Shown: positions 24,376 through 36,370 of the stretch, piece after piece
Layout: every line of letters begins with the position of its first letter
Numbering within the stretch: the stretch's first letter is position 1
Source: Drosophila pseudoobscura
Lineage: Eukaryota; Arthropoda; Insecta; Diptera; Drosophilidae
Direction: 5' to 3'
Assembly (NCBI RefSeq): GCF_009870125.1
Contig: NW_022881738.1
Span: forward strand, 186,001-250,000
DNA length: 64,000 nucleotides
Program-made: the position numbers and the translations under genes
Notes under the pieces: generated by a model
Seen by the model: only the letters and a program-made list of their open reading frames with translations
Databases searched by the model: none
Told to the model about the DNA's origin: nothing

Positions 24376-24649
24376 AACACATTGTTGCAGTACACAAACA
24401 AAACCACTCCAAGTGAGCGTGCAATATGTCGCCGTTTATGCGCTAAGCTAAGTCAGCATTCCCACGCTGACCACTTGAAGCATATATATATATACAAATA
24501 TGTACATACGGCTCTTGCCCTCTCGATTATGCTGATAAGACAAATATGTATGAAGCCGCTCCGCTGTTGGCGTAACCGGCAGCGCAGCTATGCGGTCTGA
24601 GTTATAAGAATAAATTCAATAAAGACATTCTAAATATTGACATATTACA
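24376..24649 (+). repeat. mdg1/412-like solo LTR, right part
   Basis: This continues the LTR begun at 13975 after the family 2 insertion. It ends TATTACA and is followed by CTAT, the right target-site copy. Relative to the 380-bp LTRs it lacks about 44 bp just before the end: CATTCTAAA is joined to TATTGACATATTACA. Confidence 0.9.
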
Positions 24650-25502
24650 CTATATAGGTACGGTGGTTCAGTATACATACCAGTGCTGGATAGGGAATTG
24701 TTATATATAAGTGCAGGAGCCATATAGTTGCGGAGATTTCAATTTTTTGAGGCTAGAGTGCCGTATTGTTGCTAGTGCCCAAGATGTGCGATCTTGCCAC
24801 ATTTTCTGGAGCGTGGGTGCTATATAGGTGCGGTGGTTCAGTATACATGCCAGTGCTGGATAGGGAGGTGTTCTATATAAGTGCATGGGTGCCATATAGT
24901 TGCGGAGGTTCCACTTTTTTGAGGCTAGAGTGCCGTATTGTTGCTAGTGCCCAAGATGTGCGATCTTGCCACATTTTCTGGAGCGTGGGTGCTATATAGG
25001 TGCGCTGGTTCAGTATACATGCCAGTGCTGGATAGGGAGGTGTTCTATATAAGTGCAGGTGCCATATAGTTGCGGAGTTCCACTTTTTTGAGGCTAGAGT
25101 GCCGTATTGTTGCTAGTGCCCAAGATGTGCGATCTTGCCACATTTCCTGGAGCGTGGGTGCTATATAGGTGCGGTGGTTCAGTATACATGTCAGTGCTGG
25201 ATAGTGAAGGGTTATATATAAGTGCAGGTGCCATATAAATGCGGAGTTCCACTTTTTTGAGGCTAGAGTGCCATATTGTTGCTAGTGCCCAAGATGTGCG
25301 ATCTTGCCACATTTCCTAGAGCGTGGGTGCTATATAGGTGCGGTGGTTCAGTACACATGCCAGTGCTGGATAGGGAAAGGTTCTATATAAAAGCAGGTGC
25401 CATATAGTTGCGGAGTTCCACTTTTTTGAGGCTAGAGTGCCGTATTGTTGCTAGTGCCCAAAATATGCGATCCTGCCACATTTCCTAGAGCGTGGGTGCT
25501 AT
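24650..25502 (+). repeat. 169-bp satellite, about five monomers
   Basis: Five monomers run from the solo LTR to the first mdg1/412-like fragment. A private variant GTGCGCTGGTTCAG near 24995 recurs only at about 38021, marking the left side of the 13-kb segmental duplication. No gene is seen. Confidence 0.93.
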
Positions 25503-25882
25503 TGTAGTATGTGCATATATTGAGTGTACACTGTACCCAATGGTTAACAATAAATGTATCAGCAACACATTGTTGCAGTACACAAACAAAACCACTCCAA
25601 GTGAGCGTGCAATATGATCGCCGTTTATGCGCTAAGCTAAGTCAGCATTCCCACGCTGACCACTTGAAGCATATATATATATACACATATGTACATACGG
25701 CTCTTGCCCTCTCGATTATGCTGATAAGACAAATATGTATGAAGCCGCTCCGCTGTTGGCGTAACCGGCAGCGCAGCTATGCGGTCTGAGTTATAAGAAT
25801 AAATTCAATAAAGACATTCTAAAAACCGAAGTCAAACGGCACAGACGTGCCAGTGTTATAATTGTAATATTGACATATTACA
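25503..25882 (+). repeat. mdg1/412-like 5' LTR, fragment copy 1 (380 bp)
   Basis: It has TGTAGTATG...TATTACA ends. It carries a short TA run (about 25670-25682) that is 2 bp longer than in copy 2, and AATAAA signals at 25798 and 25807. The primer site TGGCGACCGTGACA follows at 25883, of tRNA-Arg type. Confidence 0.93.
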
Positions 25883-26083
25883 TGGCGACCGTGACAAGTG
25901 TCACGAACATGTAGAACATATGTTAAAATAAATCACAAAAAAAAACCGAAAAAAAAAGCGGAGAGCGAGAGAGAGAGCGGCGAGAGCGGACAACAACAGC
26001 AGGCACCACTGGAAGCAGCAGTAACATAAAAAAAAAAATTAACAACGAAATGGAGCGGAACTGAACGCAGTAAGTAGAGTGGT

Positions 26084-26464
26084 ATGTGTGGCAAAAGAGG
26101 CGGCGTAGTAAAACGCCTGAGAGCCAGAAGGGCAACACTACTCAAACTGCTAAATAGCAACGATAATTTGCCGTGGAGCACATCTGTGAAATTACACACA
26201 GAGCTCGATCACATCAAATTGTTGCTAGCAGAAAAGAAAATGAAAGAGCCAATGCACACAACCACCTACACTGCAATACGAAATATCAGTAAAATATTAA
26301 CCGTAACTCCACCACCCCAAACGACAGAAATAGCAAAGCCAAGGAAGACCTGCCCGAACGACTGCGAGGGACCTCTACACTCGCCGCATTGCGAGTACAG
26401 CCTGCACCGGTGCCCCAACAGAGAAGCAGTAGCAGCCTGTGCAGCCAGCACCGGCCTCGTCTAG
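26084..26464 (+). CDS. Leader ORF 1 of mdg1/412-like element, copy 1
   Basis: This 126-residue reading frame starts at ATG 26084 in the long leader. It is basic at the N-terminus (Met-Cys-Gly-Lys-Arg, then an Arg-rich helix-like stretch) and Cys-rich near the end (CPNDCEG, HCEYSLHRCPN). An overlapping frame continues to 26622 with a plausible protein-like sequence (NKIFFLNACDAYNL), so the original product may have been longer and interrupted by an indel near 26390-26460. Its function is unknown to me; leader ORFs before gag are a feature of the mdg1/412 group. An exact second copy lies at 39104-39484. Confidence 0.45.
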   Translation: MCGKRGGVVKRLRARRATLLKLLNSNDNLPWSTSVKLHTELDHIKLLLAEKKMKEPMHTTTYTAIRNISKILTVTPPPQTTEIAKPRKTCPNDCEGPLHSPHCEYSLHRCPNREAVAACAASTGLV

Positions 26465-26777
26465 CGCAACAAGCTAGACCCGGAGCAGTGAACCGACAGC
26501 GCTTCCTAGAGCGCCCACCGCCAAACAAAATTTTTTTTCTAAATGCCTGCGATGCATACAACTTAACTGTAAGATCTAAAATTGTAAAATTGAGCGGAAT
26601 AACATCTGCCCAATTAGAGTGAGGCCTGTAAAGCCACACAAACACTAGGCAGGAAGAAATGTAAAAAAAAAACTGGAAAAAAAATATATATAAATTATAA
26701 ATTAATTCCAACAATTAACAAAGAATCTATACAGTAGTATAAAAGAAAAAAAAAGGAAATTTGTTTTGTATATACAT

Positions 26778-27047
26778 ATGTCACGAACAAACAAAATAAG
26801 TAAATTTGAAGAAAATTTCGAAAATTTTTACACAATGGGCTTAATAGATGTAAAATCGGTAGATTCGACAGCGAATGTAATAAACAAAGTCGAAGTCAAT
26901 AACACCGACCTAAAGCTAATAACAATACTTATTGCTATTATTTTCATTATAATCATAGGACATCTATTATATAAATTGTATAAACTACATAATAGATGCA
27001 TAAAGAAACGCTATCAAAGCCGGGCAGATGACCTGGACAAAATTTAA
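26778..27047 (+). CDS. Small membrane-protein ORF of mdg1/412-like element, copy 1
   Basis: This 89-residue frame starts at ATG 26778 (Met-Ser-Arg-Thr-Asn-Lys) and is preceded by A-rich leader. It has one strong hydrophobic segment of about 24 residues (LITILIAIIFIIIIGHLLY) followed at once by a basic tail (KLYKLHNRCIKKRYQSR), which predicts a single-pass membrane protein with the basic tail in the cytoplasm. It lies between the leader ORF and gag. I know of no firm function. The copy at 39798-40067 is identical in protein. Confidence 0.6.
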   Translation: MSRTNKISKFEENFENFYTMGLIDVKSVDSTANVINKVEVNNTDLKLITILIAIIFIIIIGHLLYKLYKLHNRCIKKRYQSRADDLDKI

Positions 27048-27185
27048 AACAAATTTATAATGGTAACGAAAATTGGCCAAAAATAAAAGAAAAAGTCCAA
27101 AACGAATCATGAATAAAAATATATCATTATTTGATTGAAAACCTATAAATGTTTTTGCACATTTTAATAATTATTTTAAAATGAA

Positions 27186-27701
27186 ATGGAATGGCAAAAT
27201 ATTAATGCCGCATTAGTTAAAATAAAAGAAAATTTTGATAAATCATACAAGTGCCTAGCACAAAATAGGAATATTTCAAACGAAACTATAAGTAGACACG
27301 CGACAATATTAGTTGCATGTTTTAACCAAGCTCGTTCCCTGATACACGACAATAAAGAAAAGTTAAATACTCAGCATTGGTCGTATGTATCAAGATTTTT
27401 GAATAGATTAAAAACAAATTTAAATAGCATCAAATCAAAATATTCACTAGACATAACTATACCTTCGATTTTGAATACTCCAGTATTAGTCGAGGAAGAC
27501 ACAAACACAGATTTAGAGGGCGAATACACATATAAAAGAAGAAGACCTAGGCGACCTTACGATACCAGCGGTAATCACACTAACCAATCTAGTTGATTCT
27601 GAATCAGAGTCTATTACTGAAGTAAAAACTCTAAAAATGGCCATGTCACAACTAGAATTTCTTAAGCTAGCCGCTTCACTCATACCTGAGTTTAGTGGAA
27701 G
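27186..27701 (+). pseudogene. gag: Truncated gag of mdg1/412-like element, copy 1
   Basis: ATG 27186 opens a 136-residue frame (to TGA 27594-27596) with a basic, helical N-terminal half. A second frame, +1 relative to the first and open from 27517, carries the conserved-looking start of capsid (LEFLKLAASLIPEFSG) and is cut at about 27701, where satellite begins (TTGCGGAGGTTCCAC). So Gag is broken in two ways: a frame change between about 27517 and 27596, and loss of everything 3' of the capsid start. No pol or 3' LTR follows. An ATG at 27638 in the second frame is an alternative start. Confidence 0.75.
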
Positions 27702-30700
27702 GTTGCGGAGGTTCCACTTTTTTGAGGCTAGAGTGCCATATTGTTGCTAGTGCCCAAAATGTGCGATCTTGCCACATTTCCTAGAGCGTGGGTGCTATAT
27801 AGGTGCGGTGGTTCAGTACACATGCCAGTGCTGGATAGGGAAAGGTTCTATATAAAAGCAGGTGCCATATAGTTGCGGAGTTCCACTTTTTTGAGGCTAG
27901 AGTGCCGTATTGTTGCTAGTGCCCAAAATATGCGATCCTGCCACATTTCCTAGAGCGTGGGTGCTATATGGGTGCGGTGGTTCAGTATACATGCCAGTGC
28001 TGGATTGGGAAGAGTTCTATATAAGTGCAGGAGCCATATAGTTGCGGAGTGCCACTTTTTTGAGGCTAGAGTGCCGTATTGTTGCTAGTGCCCAAGATGT
28101 GCGATCTTGCCACATTTTCTGGAGCGTGGGTGCTATATAGGTGCGGTGGTTAAGGATACATGCCAGTGCTGGATAGGGAGGTGTTCTATATAAGTGCATG
28201 TGCCATATAGTTGCGGAGGTTCCACTTTTTTTGAGGCTAGAGTGCCGTATTGTTGCTAGTGCCCAAGATGTGCGATCTTGCCACACTTTCTGGAGCGTGG
28301 GTGCTATATAGGTGCGGTGGTTCAGTATACATGCCAGTGCTGGATAGGGAGGTGTTCTATATAAGTGCAGGTGCCATATAGTTGCGGAGGTTTCACTTTT
28401 TTGGGGCTAGAGTGCCATATTGGTGCTTATGCCCAAAATATGCGATCCTGCCAAATTTCCTAGAGCGTGGGTGCTATATAGGTTCGGTGGTTCAGTATAC
28501 ATGCCAGTGCTGGATAGTGAAGGGTTAGATATAAGTGCAGGTGCCATATAGTTGCGGAGGTTCCACTTTTTTAGGGCTTTATTGTCATATTGGTGCTTAT
28601 GCCCAAAATATGCGATCCTGCCACATTTCCTGGAGCGTGGGGGCCATATAGGTGCGGTGGTTCACTATACATGCCAGTGCTGGATAGGGAAGGGTTCTAT
28701 ATAAGTACAGGTGCCATATAGTTGCGGAGGTTCGATTTTTTATGGGCTAGAGTGCCATATTGGTGATAGTGCCCAAAATATGCGATCCTGCCAAATTTCC
28801 TAGAGCGTGGGTGCTATATAGGTGCGGTGGTTCAGTATACATGCCAGTGCTGGATAGTGAAGGGTTAGATATAAGTGCAGGTGCCATATAGTTGCGGAGG
28901 TTCCACTTTTTTAGGGCTATATTGTCATATTGGTGCTTATGCCCAAAATATGCGATCCTGCCACATTTCCTGGAGCGTGGGGGCCATATAGGTGCGGTGG
29001 TTCACTATACATGCCAGTGCTGGATAGGGAGGTGTTCTATATAAGTGCAGGTGCCATATAGTTGCGGAGGTTCCACTTATTTGAGGCTAGAGTGCCGTAT
29101 TGTTGCTAGTGCCCAAAATATGCGATCCTGCCACATTTCCTAGAGCGTGGGTGCTATATAGGTGCGGTGGTTCAGTATACATTCCAGTGCTGGATAGGGA
29201 AAGGTTCTATATAAAAGCAGGTGCCATATAGTTGCGGAGTTCCACTTTTTTGAGGCTAGAGTGCCGTATTGTTGCTAGTGCCCAAGATGTGCGATCTTGC
29301 CACATTTCCTGGAGCGTGGGTGCTATATAGGTGCGGTGGTTCACTATACATGTCAGTGCTGGATAGTGAAGGGTTTTATATAAGTGCAGGTGCCATATAA
29401 ATGCGGAGTTCCACTTTTTTGAGGCTAGAGTGCCATATTGTTGCTAGTGCCCAAAATATGCGATCCTGCCACATTTCCTAGAGCGTGGGTGCTATATAGG
29501 TACGGTGGTTCAGTATACATGCCAGTGCTGGATAGGGAAAGGTTCTATATAAGTGCAGGTGCCATATAGTTGCGGAGGTTCCACTTTTTTGAGGCTAGAG
29601 TGCCGTATTGTTTCTAGTGCCCAAGATGTGCGATCCTGCCACATTTCCTGGAGCGTGGGGGCTATATAGGTGCGGTGGTTCAGTATACATGCCAGTGCTT
29701 GATAGGGAAGGGTTCTATATAAGTGCAGAAGCCATATAGTTGCGGAGGTTCCACTTTTTTATGGGCTAGAGTGCCATATTGGGGCTAGTGCCCAAGATGT
29801 GCGATCCTGCCACATTTCCTGGAGCGTGGGGGCTATATAGGTGCGGTGGTTCAGTATACATGCCAGTGCTTGATAGGGATGGGTTCTATATAAGTGCAGG
29901 TGCCATATAGTTGCGGAGGTTCCACTTTTTTGGGGCTATATTGCCATATTGGTGCTTATGCCCAAGATGTGCGATACTGCCACGTTTCCTGGAGCGTGGG
30001 GGCTATATAGGTACGGTGGTTCAGTATACATACCAGTGCTGGATAGGGAATTGTTATATATAAGTGCAGGTGCCACATAGTTGCGGAGATTTCAATTTTT
30101 TGAGGCTAGAGTGCCGTATTGTTGCTAGTGCCCAAGATGTGCGATCTTGCCACATTTCCTGGAGCGTGGGGGCTATATAGGTGCGGTGGTTCAGAATACA
30201 TGCCAGTGCTGGATAGGGAAGGGTTCTATATAAGTGCAGGTGCCATATAGTTGCGGAGGTTCCACTTTTTTATGGGCTAGAGTGCCATATTGGTGCTATA
30301 TAGGTGCGGTGGTTCACTATACATGCCAGTGCTGGATAGGGAATTGTTATATATAAGTGCAGGTGCCACATAGTTGCGGAGATTTCAATTTTTTGAGGCT
30401 AGAGTGCCGTATTGTTGCTAGTGCCCAAGATGTGCGATCTTGCCACATTTCCTGGAGCGTGGGGGCTATATAGGTGCGGTGGTTCAGTATACATGCCAGT
30501 GCTTGATAGGGAAGGGTTCTATATAAGTGCAGAAGCCATATAGTTGCGGAGGTTCCACTTTTTTATGGGCTAGAGTGCCATATTGGGGCTAGTGCCCAAG
30601 ATGTGCGATCCTGCCACATTTCCTGGAGCGTGGGGGCTATATAGGTGCGGTGGTTCAGTATACATGCCAGTGCTTGATAGGGATGGGTTCTATATAAGTG

Positions 30701-33700
30701 CAGGTGCCATATAGTTGAGGAGGTTCCACATTTTTGGGGCTATATTGCCATATTGGTGCTTATGCCCAAGATGTGCGATACTGCCACATTTCCTGGAGCG
30801 TGGGTGCTATATAGGTGCGGTGGTTCAGTATACATGCCAGTGCTGGATAGGGAAGGGTTCTATATAAGTGCAGGTGCCATATAGTTGCGGAGGTTCCACT
30901 TTTTTATGGGTAGAGTGCCATATTGGTGCTAGTGCCCAAGATGTGCGATCCTGCCACATTTCCTGGAGCGTGGATGCTATATAGGTTCGGTGGTTCAGTA
31001 TACATGCCAGTGATGGATAGGGAAGGGTTCTATATAAGTGCAGAAGCCATATAGTTGCGGAGGTTCCACTTTTTTATGGGCTAGAGTGCCATATTGGGGC
31101 TAGTGCCCAAGATGTGCGATCCTGCCACATTTCCTGGAGCGTGAGGGCTATATAGGTGCGGTGGTTCAGTATACATGCCAGTGCTTGATAGGGATGGGTT
31201 CTATATAAGTGCAGGTGCCATATAGTTGCGGAGGTTCCACTTTTTTGGGGCTATATTGCCATATTGGTGCTTATGCCCAAAATATGCGATCCTGCCACAT
31301 TTCCTGGAGCGTGGGGGCCATATAGGTGCGGTGGTTCACTATACATGCCAGTGCTGGATAGGGAGGTGTTCTATATAAGTGCAGGTGCCATATAGTTGCG
31401 GAGGTTCCACTTATTTGAGGCTAGAGTGCCGTATTGTTGCTAGTGCCCAAAATATGCGATCCTGCCACATTTCCTAGAGCGTGGGTGCTATATAGGTGCG
31501 GTGGTTCAGTATACATTCCAGTGCTGGATAGGGAAAGGTTCTATATAAAAGCAGGTGCCATATAGTTGCGGAGTTCCACTTTTTTGAGGCTAGAGTGCCG
31601 TATTGTTGCTAGTGCCCAAGATGTGCGATCTTGCCACATTTCCTGGAGCGTGGGTGCTATATAGGTGCGGTGGTTCACTATACATGTCAGTGCTGGATAG
31701 TGAAGGGTTTTATATAAGTGCAGGTGCCATATAAATGCAGAGTTCCACTTTTTTGAGGCTAGAGTGCCATATTGTTGCTAGTGCCCAAAATATGCGATCC
31801 TGCCACATTTCCTAGAGCGTGGGTGCTATATAGGTACGGTGGTTCAGTATACATGCCAGTGCTGGATAGGGAAAGGTTCTATATAAGTGCAGGTGCCATA
31901 TAGTTGCGGAGGTTCCACATTTTTGAGGCTAGAGTGCCGTATTGTTGCTAGTGCCCACGATGTGCGATCTTGCCACATTTTCTGGAGCGTGGGTGCTATA
32001 TAGGTGCGGTGGTTCAGTATACATGCCAGTGCTGGATAGGGAGGTGTTCTATATAAGTGCAGGTGCCATATAGTTGCGGAGTTCCACTTTTTTGAGGCTA
32101 GAGTGCCGTATTAGTGCTAGTGCCCAAGATGTGCGATCTTGCCACATTTTCTGGAGCGTGGGTGCTATATAGGTGCGGTGGTTAAGTATACATGCCAGTG
32201 CTGGATAGGGAGGTGTTCTATATAAGTGCAGGTGCCATATAGTTGCGGAGCTCCACTTTTTTGAGGCTAGAGTGCCGTATTGTTTCTAGTGCCCAAGATG
32301 TGCGATCCTGCCACATTTCCTGGAGCGTGGGGGCTATATAGGTGCGGTGGTTCAGTATACATGCCAGTGCTTGATAGGGAAGGGTTCTATATAAGTGCAG
32401 AAGCCATATAGTTGCGGAGGTTCCACTTTTTTATGGGCTAGAGTGCCATATTGGGGCTAGTGCCCAAGATGTGCGATCCTGCCACATTTCCTGGAGCGTG
32501 GGGGCTATATAGGTGCGGTGGTTCAGTATACATGCCAGTGCTTGATAGGGATGGGTTCTATATAAGTGCAGGTGCCATATAGTTGCGGAGGTTCCACTTT
32601 TTTGGGGCTATATTGCCATATTGGTGCTTATGCCCAAGATGTGCGATACTGCCACATTTCCTGGAGCGTGGGGGCTATATAGGTACGGTGGTTCAGTATA
32701 CATACCAGTGCTGGATAGGGAATTGTTATATATAAGTGCAGGTGCCACATAGTTGCGGAGATTTCAATTTTTTGAGGCTAGAGTGCCGTATTGTTGCTAG
32801 TGCCCAAGATGTGCGATCTTGCCACATTTCCTGGAGCGTGGGGGCTATATAGGTGCGGTGGTTCAGAATACATGCCAGTGCTGGATAGGGAAGGGTTCTA
32901 TATAAGTGCAGGTGCCATATAGTTGCGGAGGTTCCACTTTTTTATGGGCTAGAGTGCCATATTGGTGCTACATAGGTGCGGTGGTTCACTATACATGCCA
33001 GTGCTGGATAGGGAATTGTTATATATAAGTGCAGGTGCCACATAGTTGCGGAGATTTCAATTTTTTGAGGCTAGAGTGCCGTATTGTTGCTAGTGCCCAA
33101 GATGTGCGATCTTGCCACATTTCCTGGAGCGTGGGGGCTATATAGGTGCGGTGGTTCAGTATACATGCCAGTGCTTGATAGGGAAGGGTTCTATATAAGT
33201 GCAGAAGCCATATAGTTGCGGAGGTTCCACTTTTTTATGGGCTAGAGTGCCATATTGGGGCTAGTGCCCAAGATGTGCGATCCTGCCACATTTCCTGGAG
33301 CGTGGGGGCTATATAGGTGCGGTGGTTCAGTATACATGCCAGTGCTTGATAGGGATGGGTTCTATATAAGTGCAGGTGCCATATAGTTGAGGAGGTTCCA
33401 CTTTTTTGGGGCTATATTGCCATATTGGTGCTTATGCCCAAGATGTGCGATACTGCCACATTTCCTGGAGCGTGGGTGCTATATAGGTGCGGTGGTTCAG
33501 TATACATGCCAGTGCTGGATAGGGAAGGGTTCTATATAAGTGCAGGTGCCATATAGTTGCGGAGGTTCCACTTTTTTATGGGTAGAGTGCCATATTGGTG
33601 CTAGTGCCCAAGATGTGCGATCCTGCCACATTTCCTGGAGCGTGGATGCTATATAGGTTCGGTGGTTCAGTATACATGCCAGTGATGGATAGGGAAGGGT

Positions 33701-36370
33701 TCTATATAAGTGCAGAAGCCATATAGTTGCGGAGGTTCCACTTTTTTATGGGCTAGAGTGCCATATTGGGGCTAGTGCCCAAGATGTGCGATCCTGCCAC
33801 ATTTCCTGGAGCGTGGGGGCTATATAGGTGCGGTGGTTCAGTATACATGCCAGTGCTTGATAGGGATGGGTTCTATATAAGTGCAGGTGCCATATAGTTG
33901 CGGAAGTTCCACTTTTTTGGGGCTATATTGCCATATTGGTGCTTATGCCCAAGATGTGCGATACTGCCACATTTCCTGGAGCGTGGGGGCTATATAGGTA
34001 CGGTGGTTCAGTATACATACCAGTGCTGGATGGGGAATTGTTATATATAAGTGCAGGTGCCACATAGTTGCGGAGATTTCAATTTTTTGAGGCTAGAGTG
34101 CCGTATTGTTGCTAGTGCCCAAGATGTGCGATCTTGCCACATTTCCTGGAGCGTGGGGGCTATATAGGTGCGGTGGTTCAGAATACATGCCAGTGCTGGA
34201 TAGGGAAGGGTTCTATATAAGTGCAGGTGCCATATAGTTGCGGAGGTTCCACTTTTTTATGGGCTAGAGTGCCATATTGGTGCTATATAGGTGCGGTGGT
34301 TCACTATACATGCCAGTGCTGGATAGGGAATTGTTATATATAAGTGCAGGTGCCACAAAGTTGCGGAGATTTCAATTTTTTGAGGCTAGAGTGCCGTATT
34401 GTTGCTAGTGCCCAAGATGTGCGATCTTGCCACATTTCCTGGAGCGTGGGGGCTATATAGGTGCGGTGGTTCAGTATACATGCCAGTGCTTGATAGGGAA
34501 GGGTTCTATATAAGTGCAGAAGCCATATAGTTGCGGAGGTTCCACTTTTTTATGGGCTAGAGTGCCATATTGGGGCTAGTGCCCAAGATGTGCGATCCTG
34601 CCACATTTCCTGGAGCGTGGGGGCTATATAGGTGCGGTGGTTCAGTATACATGCCAGTGCTTGATAGGGATGGGTTCTATATAAGTGCAGGTGCCATATA
34701 GTTGCGGAGGTTCCACTTTTTTGGGGCTATATTGCCATATTGGTGCTTATGCCCAAGATGTGCGATACTGCCACATTTCCTGGAGCGTGGGTGCTATATA
34801 GGTGCGGTGGTTCAGTATACATGCCAGTGCTGGATAGGGAAGGGTTCTATATAAGTGCAGGTGCCATATAGTTGCGGAGGTTCCACTTTTTTATGGGTAG
34901 AGTGCCATATTGGGGCTAGTGCCCAAGATGTGCGATCCTGCCACATTTCCTGGAGCGTGGATGCTATATAGGTTCGGTGGTTCAGTATACATGCCAGTGA
35001 TGGATAGGGAAGGGTTCTATATAAGTGCAGAAGCCATATAGTTGCGGAGGTTCCACTTTTTTATGGGCTAGAGTGCCATATTGGGGCTAGTGCCCAAGAT
35101 GTGCGATCCTGCCACATTTCCTGGAGCGTGGGGGCTATATAGGTGCGGTGGTTCAGTATACATGCCAGTGCTTGATAGGGATGGGTTCTATATAAGTGCA
35201 GGTGCCATATAGTTGCGGAGGTTCCACTTTTTTGGGGCTATATTGCCATATTGGTGCTTATGCCCAAGATGTGCGATACTGCCACATTTCCTGGAGCGTG
35301 GGGGCTATATAGGTGCGGTGGTTCAGTATACATGCCAGTGCTTGATAGGGAAGGGTTCTATATAAGTGCAGAAGCCATATAGTTGCGGAGGTTCCACTTT
35401 TTTATGGGCTAGAGTGCCATATTGGGGCTAGTGCCCAAGATGTGCGATCCTGCCACATTTCCTGGAGCGTGGGGGCTATATAGGTGCGGTGGTTCAGTAT
35501 ACATGCCAGTGCTTGATAGGGATGGGTTCTATATAAGTGCAGGTGCCATATAGTTGCGGAGGTTCCACTTTTTTGGGGCTATATTGCCATATTGGTGCTT
35601 ATGCCCAAGATGTGCGATACTGCCACATTTCCTGGAGCGTGGGTGCTATATAGGTGCGGTGGTTCAGTATACATGCCAGTGCTGGATAGGGAAGGGTTCT
35701 ATATAAGTGCAGGTGCCATATAGTTGCGGAGGTTCCACTTTTTTATGGGTAGAGTGCCATATTGGTGCTAGTGCCCAAGATGTGCGATCCTGCCACATTT
35801 CCTGGAGCGTGGATGCTATATAGGTGCGGTGGTTCAGTATACATGCCAGTGATGGATAGGGAAGGGTTCTATATAAGTGCAGGTGCCATATAGTTGCGGA
35901 GGTTCCACTTTTTTATGGGCTAGAGTGCCATATTGGTGCTAGTGCCCAAGATGTGCGATCCTGCCACATTTCCTGGAGCGTGGGGGCTATATAGGTGCGG
36001 TGGTTCAGTATACATGCCAGTGCTGGATAGGGAAGGGTTCTATATAAGTACAGGTGCCATATAGTTGCGGAGGTTCGATTTTTTATGGGCTAGAGTGCCA
36101 TATTGGTGCTAGTGCCCAAAATAAGCGATCCTGCCAAATTTCCTAGAGCGTGGGTGCTATATAGGTGCGGTGGTTCAGTATACATGCCAGTGCTGGATAG
36201 GGAAGGGTTCTATATAAGTGCAGGTGCCATATAGTTGCGGAGGTTCCACTTTTTATGGGTAGAGTGCCATATTGGTGCTAGTGCCCAAGATGTGCGATCC
36301 TGCCACATTTCCTGGAGCGTGGATGCTATATAGGTTCGGTGGTTCAGTATACATGCCAGTGCTGGATAGG
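27702..36370 (+). repeat. Satellite array, diverged monomers with higher-order repeats (block 1)
   Basis: About 51 head-to-tail monomers of about 169-171 bp make up this stretch. They fall into recurrent variant types (TTTTTTGAGG, TTTTTTATGGG, TTTTTTGGGG, TTTCAATTTTTTGAGG) that repeat in a fixed order. A monomer with the variant CATACCAGTGCTGGAT recurs at about 30031, 32703 and 34018, giving higher-order periods of 2672 and 1315 bp. Short monomers of about 123 bp occur at about 30290, 32965 and 34280. No genes are seen. Confidence 0.92.
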
